From positions 6,729,997 through 6,793,996 of the forward strand of contig CM043964.1 in assembly GCA_014529385.2 (NCBI GenBank): DNA of 64,000 nucleotides. Reading direction: 5' to 3'. This document shows, in pieces, positions 11,780-23,860 of this stretch. Position 1 is the stretch's first letter. Every line of letters starts with the position of its first letter. The position numbers were made by a program, and so were the translations under genes. The notes beneath the pieces are model-generated. The model had not been told where the DNA came from and made no database searches. It saw only the letters and a list, made by a program, of their open reading frames with translations. This DNA comes from Adiantum capillus-veneris. Lineage: Eukaryota > Streptophyta > Polypodiopsida > Polypodiales > Pteridaceae.

Positions 11780-13123
11780 TTATGTACCATCATAGAGAAT
11801 CTTTTGTAAACAGAGTGCTTTTGAGTCCTCTATGATATCTGGTCCCTTGACAGGATTTTCATTGTGTGGCTTCTTATCACACTCATGCTTCATCCAACAA
11901 AACTTACATGAGATAGTTGCTTTTTGACCGTCCTTCGGTAGATCCTTTGGTAGAAGGCGACTCAAATAGGGCGTCAAGCGATACCCGTTTACCTTCCTAG
12001 AGTGTTCTTTACCATTCAAGTCCATAAGCTGATAGTAACTTGAATTGAAAGCCTTCTTGACTATGTATGGCCCTTGCCATCTAGTTTCAAACTTGGCAAC
12101 AAAACGATTGTCAAGGCGATTGGCATACCTTAGCACAAGCTCTCCTTCCTTGATGCCTTTGTCCTTTAGTTTCTTGTCGAGCTTTTCTTTTGCTTGAGTG
12201 GCTTTCCTCTAGTATCACTCGTAAGCTGCTTCTCTTTTCCACTCAAGCTCCACTAACGTTAGAAGTTGATCCATCCATACCTCTTGAGCATCTTGTGCAC
12301 CTTTGCCATGAAGCCGCATTGTTGGAATGTTGAGCTCGATAGGCTGCAAAGCCTCTTGACCATAGACCAACTGAAATGGTGTGAACTTCGTGTCTTCCCT
12401 ATATGTGGTTCAATTTGCTCACAAGTCACCATCCAAGAAGTTATCCCATAATTTTATCTTGTTTTGCACCATCTTTCTAATGATTCCTGCAATGACACCA
12501 TTAGCCTTCTCCACCAAACCATTTGAATGTGGGTAGTATGGTGTGCTATGACGATGTAGAATGCGAAGCTCTTCACAAACTTCTGTGAGTAAACCCTTCT
12601 TGAACCCCGGACCATTATCTGAAAAAATCTCTAGAGGTGTGTCAAATCTACAACAAATATTAGTGTAGACAAACCTACTCACTATTTTTCCATTTACCCT
12701 TGCCACACTTTGAGCCTCTACCCACCTAGTCATGTAGTCCACAGCCACTAGAATGTAGAGTTTACCATTCTTTGTTCTAGGTAGAGGACCCATATCATCA
12801 ATGTCCCTTTTTTCAAAGGGTCCATTTGCAAGAACTATTTGCCTCGGGCCATGCACCAACCTTTTATTTTAATTTATCTGACAATTGTGACAATTTTTAC
12901 ACCAATGTTGAGCATCCACATGCAAGCTTGGCCAAACATACCCTGCAAGCAAAATCTTCTTCACAGTTAATTCTTGGGCAAAATGACCACCACATGCATC
13001 TTCAGGAAAACCTTTTAGAATGGTAAGAATTTCCTCGATAGTTGGTACTCTTTTGCACACTTGATCCTTCCCTCTTTGATAGAGGGAGCCTTCTAGGAAG
13101 TGATAGAAACTTGCCTTCTTCAT
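11780..13123 (-). pseudogene. pol: A2 integrase (broken)
   Basis: Integrase of the second array unit, in three open pieces: 13123-12869 (zinc finger, WCKNCHNCQ), 12859-12419 (catalytic core; MGPLPRTKNGK, SDNGPGFKKG, SNGLVEKANG) and 12136-11780 (C-terminal part, FETRWQGPYIVKKAF). A stop between the first two pieces, and stops near 12200 and 12410, interrupt it. It is very similar to A1 and A3. A1 reads LDNGPGF at the second Asp motif while A2 keeps SDNGPGF. Confidence 0.85.
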
Positions 13124-14185
13124 GAGTCTCCTCTTCTGAGCTTTAGTGAAGTCTTGTGGAAACTCTCCCTCATGACCCGCACTTCTTTCTCAACACATGT
13201 AACTGCTTGCTGTGCAAGTAAATCGGCATCTTCATTTTGTTTCCTAGGAATATGATATAGTTGCACTTCTTCAAACTGATTAAACAACCTACGAATGGCA
13301 TGAACCTTTGTCCTGAGGCTTTCATTCTTGCATGCCCAAATGCCTAAGATTTGCTTCACGATGAGAAGTGCATCCCCCTTTACCATGAGACGTTGTATAC
13401 CTTGACTAATGCACATCTTCAAACCATGAATTAGTGTCTTATTCTACTTCATTGTTGCTAGTTGAACTTGGTAGATTGACCTTCTCTTTCATGACCACCT
13501 CTCCACTTGGGTTGAACAACATTAGGCCTCCCCCTACTCTTCCTGTGGCTCGTCGAAAAGCTCCATCAAAGAACAAGGTAAAAGCATTAGGAATACTTTT
13601 TGGTGGTGGCAATGGTAGGGTCTTTATTTCAGGCACCTTAATCTCCTTCTCATGTACCCTATAAGTAAGGATCCCTGCCAATTGTGAACGCACACTATCT
13701 TCTACCTTGAAAGAGTATTGGAACTCTTGCAACTCCATAATCCACTTTGAGATCCTAGTACTAAGATTCATTTGAGATGACACCCAAGGAAACAAATTTT
13801 CTACTGTGAGAATTACAAAAGGTTTTCGTAGCGAGTAGGACCTAAACTTTCTCAGAGAAAGCATCATGAGTTCTACCTCTGTATAGCCTCTCTCCAAATC
13901 ATTCATGACTTTGCTAGCAAAGTAGATGGGTCGCATCCGGGTACTATGGGGATCTTGTTGTTGCAAAACCGCACCAATTATTTCTTTCCCAACATGAGAG
14001 CTAACAAAGAATTTGTACTCCCAACAAGGAGGCATGAGTGTTGGTAGCTCTGAGAAGATGACTTTAATGTTACAAATGTACTCTTCAAGCTCATCAGACC
14101 ATGCAAATTCTACTTGTTGTGTCAACTTTTGCAAAGGGTGAAGCAACTCCGAAGCTAAGTGAATGAAGCGTGAGATATACTTCAC
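13120..14185 (-). pseudogene. pol: A2 RNase H and archaeal-type RNase H
   Basis: The first RNase H is at 14185-13700 (YFASKVMNDLERGYTEVEL). The second, archaeal-type RNase H runs from about 13600 (LFFDGAFRRATGRVGGGL) through STSNNEVE at 13439. It continues in another frame from 13422 with KMCISQGIQ and KGDALLIVKQ. A deletion near 13170 joins the end of this domain to integrase in a way not seen in C. The second domain's DGA, NNE, GDA and EDAD motifs are all recognisable but span two frames. Confidence 0.83.
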
Positions 14186-14197
14186 CTTTTGAATGAA

Positions 14198-15151
14198 TCA
14201 GATGACCTCTTTGAGATTATTGGGTGATGTGAGCTCAATAAGAGCCTTTGCCTTTGAACGATCCACCTGAATGCCTTTATAGGAAACCCTGTGACCAAGC
14301 AAGATCACTTCATCCTCACCTATGTGACACTTATTGGGGTTGAGTTGACCTCCCATGTCGTAGAGCTTCTTTAAACCTTCTTCTACCCTTTGTAGATGTA
14401 ATGATTTTGAGCTATAAATGCAGAAAACATCAATGAACACCCTCATTGACTTTCCAAAGAATGCTTGAAACACCATGTTCATGAAACGTTGGAAAGTTGC
14501 AGGAGTATTTGTCAAGCCAAAAGGCATGACTCTAAAAGCATAACAACCTCAAGGAGTGATGAAGGTTGTTTTCAATTGATCCTCCAATGCAATCCCTATT
14601 TGAAAGTAACCTGAGTAGCTATCACACACAGTGCACTTATCACGACCAGCTACCTCATTCAGTATCTCATCCTGAAATGGGAGGGGAAAGTGATCTCTTT
14701 TTGTTGCCTAATTTAGTGGACGGTAATCCACACACACCCTCCACTTGCCGTTCTTCTTGGGAGTGACAACAATGGGAGAGACCAACTCCGAATTCTCCAC
14801 TGGATAAATAAAACCTGCTGCTAGAAGCTTTCTTACCTCCTTAAGTAAATCCTGCTCCTTGATGACTCCTAACCTTCGTAGCTTTTGAGCTTTAGGTTTG
14901 GTCTCTGGCTTTAGCTCGATATTGTGTTGAACATCATCTACTCCACACACGTTGGTGTAGTCTTTAGCAAAAAGCTTAGGAAATTTCCTTAACACACCTT
15001 TGAACTCTTCTCTTTCATCCTTTGTAAGTGTTGTAGACAACATAGCTTGTAACATTCCTTCATCTTCCACATTTTGGTTCTCTTGGGAACCTACCTCCTC
15101 CAAACCTTGACAAGAGGTCTCTTGGTTGGTTGGCTTAAACCTTACCCCCAT
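14198..15151 (-). pseudogene. pol: A2 reverse transcriptase (catalytic Asp lost)
   Basis: The RT fingers are in 15151-14708 and the palm in 14527-14198. Between them, a TAA at the end of RVCVDYRPLN and another stop near 14548 break the frame. The active-site box again reads VFIDVFCIYSS, the same Asp-to-Val change as in A1. The downstream TGA before the RNase H is also the same. These shared changes show that A1 and A2 descend from one already defective copy. Confidence 0.88.
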
Positions 15152-15367
15152 GACTTCGATGGAAGACTCCTCTTCAGTAATGCTACCGCTACTTTCTTAT
15201 TCTAAAGTGTTATCGGTCCAATCTTCTTCCGTCTCACTTTGAGATGATTATTCATGGAGCTCCTCTTGGCGTTGCTCCTTCATGTCAAAGACAACCTTTT
15301 TATGATTTTCATTCCTACAAATTAACTTCCCACTCTCCCAATCCTACAAAGCTCGCATTTTCATTAG

Positions 15368-15697
15368 CTATGGTCTTCCAAGGATAAATAGATAGCCACT
15401 TCCCTTGGTCGACATAACATAAAAGTCCACCGCCTTCCTAATGCCAAAGGCCTCCACAAAAACATTTTTACAAATGCCTACACACCTAGACTTGCTATTG
15501 TTTGCCACCTTGACTTTGATTTCAGGTGTCTCATGGATGTGCATGCCTAGTCTTTGCATGAGTCTCTCTATCATGATGAAAATTTGTGCACCCCCATCCA
15601 CTAGACCTTTCCTAACCAATCTTCCTTTGATGTAACAGTCTAGCACCAGTGTAATGTCCTTATTCATTTCAGTTTGTGCGATTTTTACAAGAGGCAC
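15368..15697 (-). pseudogene. pol: A2 aspartic protease region
   Basis: Matches A1 6780-7150 and C about 41100-40800. It shows KGLVDGGAQIF and the FILGRP end. It stops at a TAG at 15368-15370, where the A1 sequence continues. The ELHE.SSQ TAA near 15250 and the WP.FLA.CPQV stops near 15770 are shared with A1. Confidence 0.75.
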
Positions 15698-15772
15698 ACT
15701 CTCTTTTACCTTTCTCCTAGTGCTAACTGCCCTTGTTAAATCCCTCTTAACTTGTGGACATCATGCAAGAAA

Positions 15773-16888
15773 TTAAGGCCATGAGATATCAGGACCCTTA
15801 CCTCTCATGTCTTCCAACAAGTTGTACGGTGCCATACCATGTCCAAGAAGAAAGTCTTGGAGTTTGATACGACGTCGAGTCCTCTTGGTTTCCTTGGTCT
15901 CCTTTGCCTTCTTTTCTTGTCCATAGTAACTTTGTGACGTGACTCCTTCTTTCTCCTTACCTTTTCCACGGCCACACTTAATGCCATTTGCTTCCATGTC
16001 CACCTCATTGGAATTTTTCACCTCTACCACATGCACATTTGGATCTGGCAAACGTGGAACTCCTTCCACTCCTCGTAGAGGTGGTCTTGATCTATTTGGC
16101 CTTTGTAGAAGCCGTGATTGTTGACTATTTCCTTTACCTACATGCATCACTAGGTAATTCAAATTAGGTCTCCCTGGCTCCCCACGGGGCCAAGGACAAT
16201 TATACATCCCATGTCCAGACTCTCCGCAATTCCAACATTGCAAGACTCTCCTAGGTCGTGGTGGCTCTCGCTCTTTTGACTTCTTTGCTTGTCCCTTGGG
16301 ACCTGCAGCTTGTGCAAGGTGAATTGACAAGTTACTTAAGGATTCATTTAACTTTTCAATTACCTATGTTGTTATTTCCGAAATCTCTTAGGATGTTGAT
16401 GTTTGCAATTCTCCCTTAGGTTTAGGACGCTCTATTGGAACCTCTTCTCTTAGACACTTGAGTTTCCTATACTTCTCAACAACCCTAGTTTTATCTGCAT
16501 CAAAGGTATCAGATACACCCGCCTCAATTTTTATCTTGAGTGTACGAAAGAGACCGGCTATGAACCTCTCCTTGTTTAGGAACTCTGCACCATCACCAAG
16601 CTGAGCAACATTTCTCACCCATACAACCCAAAGACGTAGAAACTCTTGTTCATACATGTAGTAGTCATCTAAGTCTTTTTGTTTGTGAGAAACAATGTCT
16701 TGCCATAGCTTTTGAGTGTTTTGGGGATCAAAGAAGTATCTCTTGAAATGATTCACAACTTTCGTGTAATTCCCTTTAACTTCCTTAGGCAAAGAGTCAA
16801 ACCAAGTTCTAGCATCTTTCCTAAGGACCACCTCAAACATTTTTACATGTTCTTGATCAGTTACTATCCTCTTGATACGGCAAGACAT
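15773..16888 (-). pseudogene. gag: A2 gag, N-terminus deleted
   Basis: Capsid segment 16888-16391, then the TAA at 16388-16390 shared with A1, then the nucleocapsid part ending at 15773 with CWNCGESGHGMYNC near 16240-16200. The first 34 codons are absent: the sequence passes directly from about 16888 into leader sequence at about 16912. The stop where C reads SWPQFL is also shared with A1. The product would be non-functional. Confidence 0.85.
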
Positions 16889-17097
16889 CTTGAAATTTGC
16901 TTAAAATAATTTGCCCAAAAATCTATGAATCACTCGCTGAACTTCCAACTTAGTACTAACAATTATGTGTACGTTTTGTTTTTCAATGGGAACGAAAGGA
17001 TCATACAAATTTTCGTGATTCATGCAAACTACTTGACTATGCTAAAGGTTCATCCTACACAAAAATACACAACCCTCCTCAGTGGCGGCACCAAAAT
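16889..17097 (-). other. A2 leader remnant with start of uORF1
   Basis: A deletion has removed uORF2 and the 3' half of uORF1. The uORF1 start codon (CAT on plus at 17031-17033) and about 35 codons remain. The primer-binding site is next to the LTR, at about 17076-17093. Confidence 0.7.
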
Positions 17098-18123
17098 TGA
17101 GGCGGTCTGGGGCGGGCAACAAGAGAGGCAACCTCTAAACACCCCTCAAGGCTCCCGTGCTGCTAAATTGGGACTGGGGCAACCAAAAGCACAACAAAAC
17201 AACAAACCTATAGCCAAACCCAAACAAGATAGGGGCACCACCTAGTTATGGTATGCGAAACACGACGCAAGAGAGTTTTTCACAACCAAGAAGATACACC
17301 ACAAAACACACACACGAGCAACCTAACACCAAGACACACACAAAATGGACTAGAGAGAGCTAGAGCAAAGGAAAGAGAGAGAGGAATGGATCTTGCGTAA
17401 TACCTTATTTGTGACTTGCAAATGGAGATGATTGGTTATGATGCTATCGTAGAGCATGTACAAAACTCACTCATTGCTTAGTGATTGCTAAACATTGCCA
17501 AAACACATACACTGTTTTAGGGTGTGGGAGACCTCTCACCACAATACCCTCTTACAATGGACACAAAATTGTCAATGAAACAACACTGAAACACTTTCTA
17601 AAAACAAGATTAACCGATAGAAATTTAAAATACACAAGTCACCTTGAATTCACCAAACCGTATTGCACAAATGGAAGGACGAAGATTTGAACGTCGAATC
17701 ACGCCTTTGATGCACCAAACCTCAATTTATTGATGATGAAGGAACATATACAATAGTGGTTTTGAGATTTTTGGAACTCACGCTCTCTCACTTGCAATGT
17801 GTAGCTTGAAAGCTTCTCTCACACCAAAAGTGAAGCTCACAAAGTGGTTGCTATGCCTAAGTTTCTCCTCACGCATAGAGTGTTGGGGTGCTATCTGAGA
17901 TATTCGAGTTTCTTTTACAAGAAGGAGAGGGATCTATTTATAGGTTGGAGACCCCTCATTAAGATTATTGAAAATCTTAATTTACAAGCTAACAAATCAG
18001 GATTATGATTTTTTTTCAATATCAAAACATTGCGGGCCTTCTTTGTCTGCTTGAATCATGGATGTGGGCTCAAAAGAGAGCATTATTGATGGTAGATAAG
18101 ATGAAAGTATATTTTTAATGAAG

Positions 18124-18186
<63 letters not shown>

Positions 18187-19798
18187 ACTATGCACATATC
18201 TTGAGGTGAGGTGCCTTTTATGGTTAGGTCAATGACTATTTTGTGTTAGTATGTTAGTGGTTAGTGTTAGTAATCACTAGAAAGTTAATGATGTATTTAC
18301 AATGGGTAGAATGAGGTGGATGGTTGAATTAAGATGGTTGAATGAAGTGAGGAAATCCTTGTGATGGTAAAGCTTGAAGGACTTACTTGTGTAGGTTCCC
18401 AAAATGACTATTGATCCTCTTCTTCGTCTTCTTTTCTTTACGCCACCGCTGCCAAGGTTGATTACTGCAATGAAAATGGCAATTCCGTTGATGAGATATC
18501 TCAATTTTCAAAGGTTAAGCATGGTTTACATGCTTAATTTTATGTATATAGAAGAGAGGTAAGATGGAATTGTACTTTGGAAGTAATAGAGAGAGGCATA
18601 GAGATGGTTTATGTACATGGAGAGCTCATATGAGAGCTATGGGAGTAAGAGGGGAGTTTAATGGTGAAGAAGGTGAGAGAAACCATGAAAGGTGCAGGTT
18701 TGAGTGAGGGATTGAGAGGAATGAGTGTGTGTGTCTGTGTAGAAGTGTGGAAAGAGGTGACAGAAGACTATGGGCTACTTGTGAGAAAAGTGGGCAGACT
18801 GGGGTCCACTCAAAAAATCCTAGCTCACCGGTGGTTGCTCCAAAAATCACCAAGATTTCTGAGGTGAGTATTCAGCTCTTGGTCCACATTTTCACTTTTG
18901 ACCACCGCTATGAATTTGGAGTGGAGATGGATATAACAAATCCCACAAAAATACCTGTTTTTCTTCACAACAAAGTCTTTAGTGCCCCCCTTTTGTTGAA
19001 TTTGCATATGGCTCCAAAGGTGAGCCCCTCCTTGCATGAGAGCATGACCTAATTGATTTTTAGGGATATTAAAATATTCATGGTTGTGGATTATGCATAA
19101 ATATAATACATGGATATGATGGGAAAAAACAGGCTAATATATAAACTATTCACGGAATCTAGAATAGTGTTAGCAGCTATTTATAAATATAAAATGGAAA
19201 AAAGAGATCTATGAGAATATAAGGAATCAAATGAGTGGACCCTCATTTTTTTAAATTTAGGTATATTTATTTACAAGAATAAGAAAAAATACCTCTAGGA
19301 AATAGGAATTTAGTGAAACGCAATGACTGATGGTGAAAGGTATTTTTGAGATTTTTCCTTGGAGTGTATTCTCACCTAAAAATAAGAGAAGCTTGCATGA
19401 AATGATTTTTTATAGAATACATAGGTAAGAAAAATTATGGTAATGGTGAGTACATGTACATAGCTTATATAGCAAAATAACGCAAACCTAGGTAGAAATA
19501 TTTAAATAAATACCAAAATAATTATCAAAAGTCCCTATATTTAGGCCCTATGTACAATGAAATATATACACACAAATGGGCCATAATATATTTAAATTTT
19601 TTCAATTTATTTATTTTTTTGGCTCAACTAGCTCAGTGACTAGCTAGCTGAGGGTTTTAAGAAGATATGGGGAAAGTCCCCTAACTAACACACGCCTATG
19701 TACAATGAAAAGGTAAGAATAGACACAATGTTTAGGTGATTTTGGTAGGGTGAGATAACTCACTATGGCGATTATAGAGAGCCGAAAAACGGCTATCA
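17098..19798 (-). repeat. LTR shared by A2 (5') and A3 (3')
   Basis: 2,701 bp, TGAGGCGGTC to GGCTATCA on the plus strand. It carries (GA)n at about 18128-18184 and a TATA box (minus strand) at 17935-17942. It differs from 9034-11751 by scattered substitutions and by microsatellite lengths. Confidence 0.88.
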
Positions 19799-19826
19799 TC
19801 AGCCCTCCCCCATCATGATGGTATAT

Positions 19827-20942
19827 TTATGTACCATCATAGAGCATCTTTTGCAAAGAGAGTTCGTTTGAGTCCTCTATGATATCTGGTCCCTTGACAG
19901 GATTTTCATTGTGTGGCTTCTTGTCACACTCATGCTTCATGCAACAAAACTTACATGAGATAGTCGCTTTTTGACAGTCCTTCAGTAGATCCTTTGGTAG
20001 AAGGCGACTCAAATAGGGCTTCAAGCGATACCCATTTACCTTCCTAGAGTGCTCTTTACCATTCAAGTCCATAAGCTGATAGTAACTTGAATTGAAAGCC
20101 TTCTTGACTATGTATGGCCCTTGCCATCTAGTTTCAAACTTGGCAACAAAACGATTGTCAACGCGATTGACATACCTTAGCACAAGCTCTCCTTCCTTGA
20201 TGCCTTTGTCCTTTAGCTTCTTGTCGAGCTTTTCTTTCGCTTGTGTGGCTTTCCTCTTGTAGCACTCGTAAGCTGCTTCTCTTTTCCACTCAAGCTCCAC
20301 TAACGTTAGAAGTCGATCCATCCATACCTCTTGATCATCTTGTGCACCTTTGCCATGAAGCCGCATTGTTGGAATGTTGAGCTCGATAGGCTGCAAAGCC
20401 TCTTGACCATAGACCAAGTGAAATGGTGTGAACTCCGTGTCTTTCCTATATGTGGTTCAATATGCTCACAAGGCACCATCCAAGAAGTTATCCCATAATT
20501 TTATCTTGTTTTACACCATCTTTCTAATGATTCCTGCAATGACACCATTAGCCTTCTCCACCAAACCATTTGAATGTGGGTAGTATGGTGTGCTATGACG
20601 ATGTAGAATGCAAAGCTCTTCACAAACTTCAGTGAGTAAACCCTTCTTGAATCCCGGAACATTATCCAAAAAAATCTCTAGAGTTGTGCCAAATCTACAA
20701 CAAATATTAGTGTAGACAAACTTACTCACTGTTTTTCTATTTACCCTTGCCACACTTTGAGCCTCTACCCAGCTAGTCATGTAGTCCACAACCACTAGAA
20801 TGTAGAGTTTACCATTCTTTGTTCTAGGTAGAGGACCCATAGCATCAATGTCCCTTTTTTCAAAGGGTCCATTTGCAAGCACTATTTGCCTTGGGCCATG
20901 CACCAACCTTCTATTTCCATTTATCTGACAATTGTGACAATT
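19827..20942 (-). pseudogene. pol: A3 integrase fragment
   Basis: The C-terminal 196 codons at 20417-19827 are open and include the tail missing from A1. The catalytic core at 20940-20511 has WDID changed to RDIDAMGPLPR, and LDNVPGFKKG at the second Asp motif. A stop near 20420-20510 separates the two. The copy ends at about 20942, in the zinc-finger region (CHNCQ), where unrelated sequence begins. Nothing of A3 upstream of integrase is in the window. Confidence 0.82.
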
Positions 20943-21303
20943 TTTGGGTGGATGCATGAATAGGTGGACCAAAAACCTTGTCCCGGACAGAGGTTTTATA
21001 ACCAGTACATAAAACCATCTCTATTAGTTCAATTCGATATATTCTTTTGAATAGATTTTTAATTAAATATAGAATTTCCACAGCTTTTTGTTAAATATAG
21101 AAGACGGCTCTGTAGCTCTTAACTATGCACGTCAGCCAGCTCTTTGTCTTCCCGCTCTCTCGTTTTCCTGTCTCTCTCTAACTCTCTGTGTACTAGCACA
21201 GATTGCTGTTTGCCTTTGTTTGCCTATCACACATCTATTGCTGTCATATACTGCTCTTGCTCTCTGTAGGCCTATCACCTCGCTCAATCTCTCCCTCTCT
21301 AGC
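20943..21303 (+). other. Non-coding, pyrimidine-rich; possible upstream region of the next gene
   Basis: Left edge of the island without LTR elements. It is AT-rich up to about 21090, then CT-rich. I recognise no gene, terminal inverted repeat or clear promoter. Its start is the break point of A3. Confidence 0.4.
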
Positions 21304-22038
21304 ATGGAGTAAGAATCTCACACTGTATGTGACTGCTCTTAGCCTCACTGTGAACTGTGTGCTAGGTACGCTGTTGATGCGGTCAAGGAATATCATGCTA
21401 GGAGAAAGAGGGAGCAGTGTGCTAAGAACAAGCTTGAGCAGGTAGCACGTGAGGAATATAATGATCAAAATGATGCTGATGATACAAAGCGTCAAAGACT
21501 TTGCAATGAACTTTTTATGCTCTTCAATCGGCGTACAAAGGCCCTCGATGTTGCATCACGCTCAGATATTTTGTGCAAGTTTGTCAATCATCGTTCTCTT
21601 GGAGACCTTGAAATGCCCAGGGCACAAACAACCTTCGTTGAAGCCATAGCAAGACAATAGATGTAATCAAATTACCCAAGAGCGGACAGGAGCTCTTTCT
21701 TAAAAGGTTCATCACCACAATGCTTATGAATGTTGAGTGTACATCTACCTCAAAAGTGAATGTTTCAGCTACATCTAAGTTGCTAAATTTGCACAAGAGG
21801 AACTTCATAGCTGCAAAGAATCCGTTGAGGGCAGCAGGTGATGGCAATTTGCCAATCTCTTTGTGTGCTCGACAGCCCATGGATCGTGGCTTCATAACAC
21901 CTGATGAGAAAGAGTTGATCTTCTCTTTTTGGATGTCTTAACACTCGTGTTTCACCCAATAAGAAGGATGTGTGCAGAAGGCGTATTGGAAGAAATTCAT
22001 ATGTCAAACATCCTGTGCATCTTCTTGAACAATCTCAA
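21304..22038 (+). pseudogene. DDE-transposase-like gene, 5' exons (frameshifted)
   Basis: First part of a multi-exon gene. A possible exon 1 (ATGGA, 21304-21308) would be spliced over a 56-bp intron to 21366. Exon 2 then starts with YAVDAVKEYHARRKREQ. It is a basic, charged region open to a TAG at 21658. Coding sequence continues in a second frame (KLPKSGQELFLKRFITTM) and then in a third after about 21938 (NTRVSPNKKDVCRRRIGR). It ends LLEQSQ at 22038 with a GT donor in phase with the next exon. I recognise the same ordered motifs in a widespread family of uncharacterised proteins found in animals and other eukaryotes, probably transposase-derived. The two frameshifts make this copy a likely pseudogene. 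Confidence 0.6.
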
Positions 22039-22384
22039 GTAATAACTTGCTTCACTACATCCATTTTTGTTTTCTAATATTTGCATTCATGACCTATATT
22101 CTCTATAAATGGGTTGATAAGAGTAGATATGAAATCGGATATGAAGGAAGTTATAAATGGAAATAAGGGGAATCTATATTTGGTCCTAGACTAAGAGTAG
22201 ATAAATATTGGATGTGAAGGAGAATATAAATGGAAACATAGTTTTTATCATACGCATATGTTTGTTGAAACATACATTTGCAGACGCATACTTTCACACG
22301 CGTATGATATGTATAAACTGGTTAGGTAAAAAACTGGTTTACATAACCAGTAAAAATATTTTAACACCTATTTCTCATTGGTAT

Positions 22385-23745
22385 ACATAGTGGTTAAGTG
22401 TTCACATATACTTGTCAAGTGTTCACATGTACTGTTTGTCATGTTAGATAGGTAAAAAACATATCTGTTTGAAAGGAAAATAGCGGTTTACATATCCAAT
22501 AAATTTTTTTGTACACTTATTTCTCATTGGTATACATCGTGATTAAGTCCTCACATGTAGTGGTTAGGTAAATAACATACCGGCTTTAAATGAAAAGACT
22601 GGTTTACATTAGCAATCAGAACATTTGAACTGGTTGACACTTATATACCACTGGAACGTACCAAGGACATGTGTTCATTTTTTTTAACACATTTTTCTCA
22701 CTGGTATACATCGTGGTTAAGTGCTTACATGTACTGGTTAGTAAATAACATAGCGGTTTTAAATGAAAAGACTGGTTTACATCAGTAGTAAGAATATTTG
22801 AACAAGTTGACACTTATATACCACTGGTATGTACCAAGGACATGTGTTGAATTCTTTTAACACTAATTTCTCACTGGTATACATCGTGGCTAAGTGCTCA
22901 CTTGTACTGGTTCGGTAAATAACATACCGGTTTTAAATGAAAGGACTGGTTTACATCAGCAGTAAGAACATTTGCACTGGTTGACACTTATATACCACTG
23001 GAACGTACCAAGGACATGTGTTCATTTTTTAAACCCTTATTTTTCACTGGTACACATCATGGGTAAGTGCTCACATGTACTGGTTAGGTAAATAACATAC
23101 CGGTTTTAAATGAAAAGACTGGGTTACATCAGCAGTAAGAACATTTGCACTGGTTGACACTTATATACCACTGGTACGTACCAAGGGCATGTGTTCATTC
23201 TTTTTAACACTTATTTATCACTGGTATACATCGTGGTTAAGTGCTCGCATGTACTGGTTATGTAAATAACATACCGGTTTTAAATGAAAAGATTGGTTTA
23301 CATCAGCAGTCAGAACATTTGAACTGGTTGACACTTTTATACCACTGGTACATACCAAGGACATGTGTTCATTTTTTTAACCCTTATTTTTCACTGGTAC
23401 ACATCATGGGTAAGTGCTCACATGTACTGGTTAGGTAAATAACATACCGGTTTTAAATGAAAAAACTGGTTTACATCATCAGTAAGAACATTTGAACTGG
23501 TTGACACTTATATACCACGGGTACGTACCAAGGGCATGTATTCATTCTTTTTAACACTTATTTATCACTGGTATACATCGTGGTTAAGTGCTCACTTGTA
23601 CTGGTTAGGTAAATAACATACCGGTTATAAATGAAAAAACTGGTTTACATCATCAGTAAGAACATTTGCACTGGTTGACACTTATATACCACTGGTACGT
23701 ACCAAGGACATGTGTTCATATATACTGGTTTACCTAACCAATTAA
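22385..23745. repeat. Tandem satellite, about 173-bp unit, in an intron
   Basis: About seven head-to-tail copies. The landmark ACTGGTTAGGTAAATAACAT recurs, with small variants, near 22558, 22734, 22909, 23080, 23252, 23426 and 23599. Each unit also holds CATACCGGTTTTAAATGAAA, ACTGGTTGACACTTATATAC and CTGGTATACATCGTGGTTAA. The array fills most of the 22039-23860 intron. Confidence 0.92.
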
Positions 23746-23860
23746 GTGAAAAAACATAGTGGTTTGAAATAAAAATACTGGTTTATAGTAATGTAACAGT
23801 TTTCCTCAAAACCTGTAGTTTTCTTCAATGTTCTTTAACCATATATGTCTTTCATTGTAG

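Larger units (their letters stand above)
1588..20942 (-). mobile_element. Family-A Ty3/gypsy (Tat-type) tandem array sharing LTRs
   Basis: Order on the plus strand: partial LTR 1588-3141, internal A1 3142-9033, LTR 9034-11751, internal A2 11752-17097, LTR 17098-19798, partial internal A3 19799-20942. All units point to the minus strand. Each internal region abuts an LTR directly on both sides, so adjacent units share one LTR. This is the pattern expected from unequal LTR-LTR recombination. LTR ends are TGATAGCC and GACCGCCTCA in element orientation. A1 and A2 share many inactivating changes. The left end is cut inside an LTR, and the right end is cut inside integrase. Confidence 0.85.

Noticed and set aside
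22385-23745. CRISPR-like array
   Set aside because: Units are contiguous 173-bp tandem copies without unique spacers, in eukaryotic intron-like DNA.
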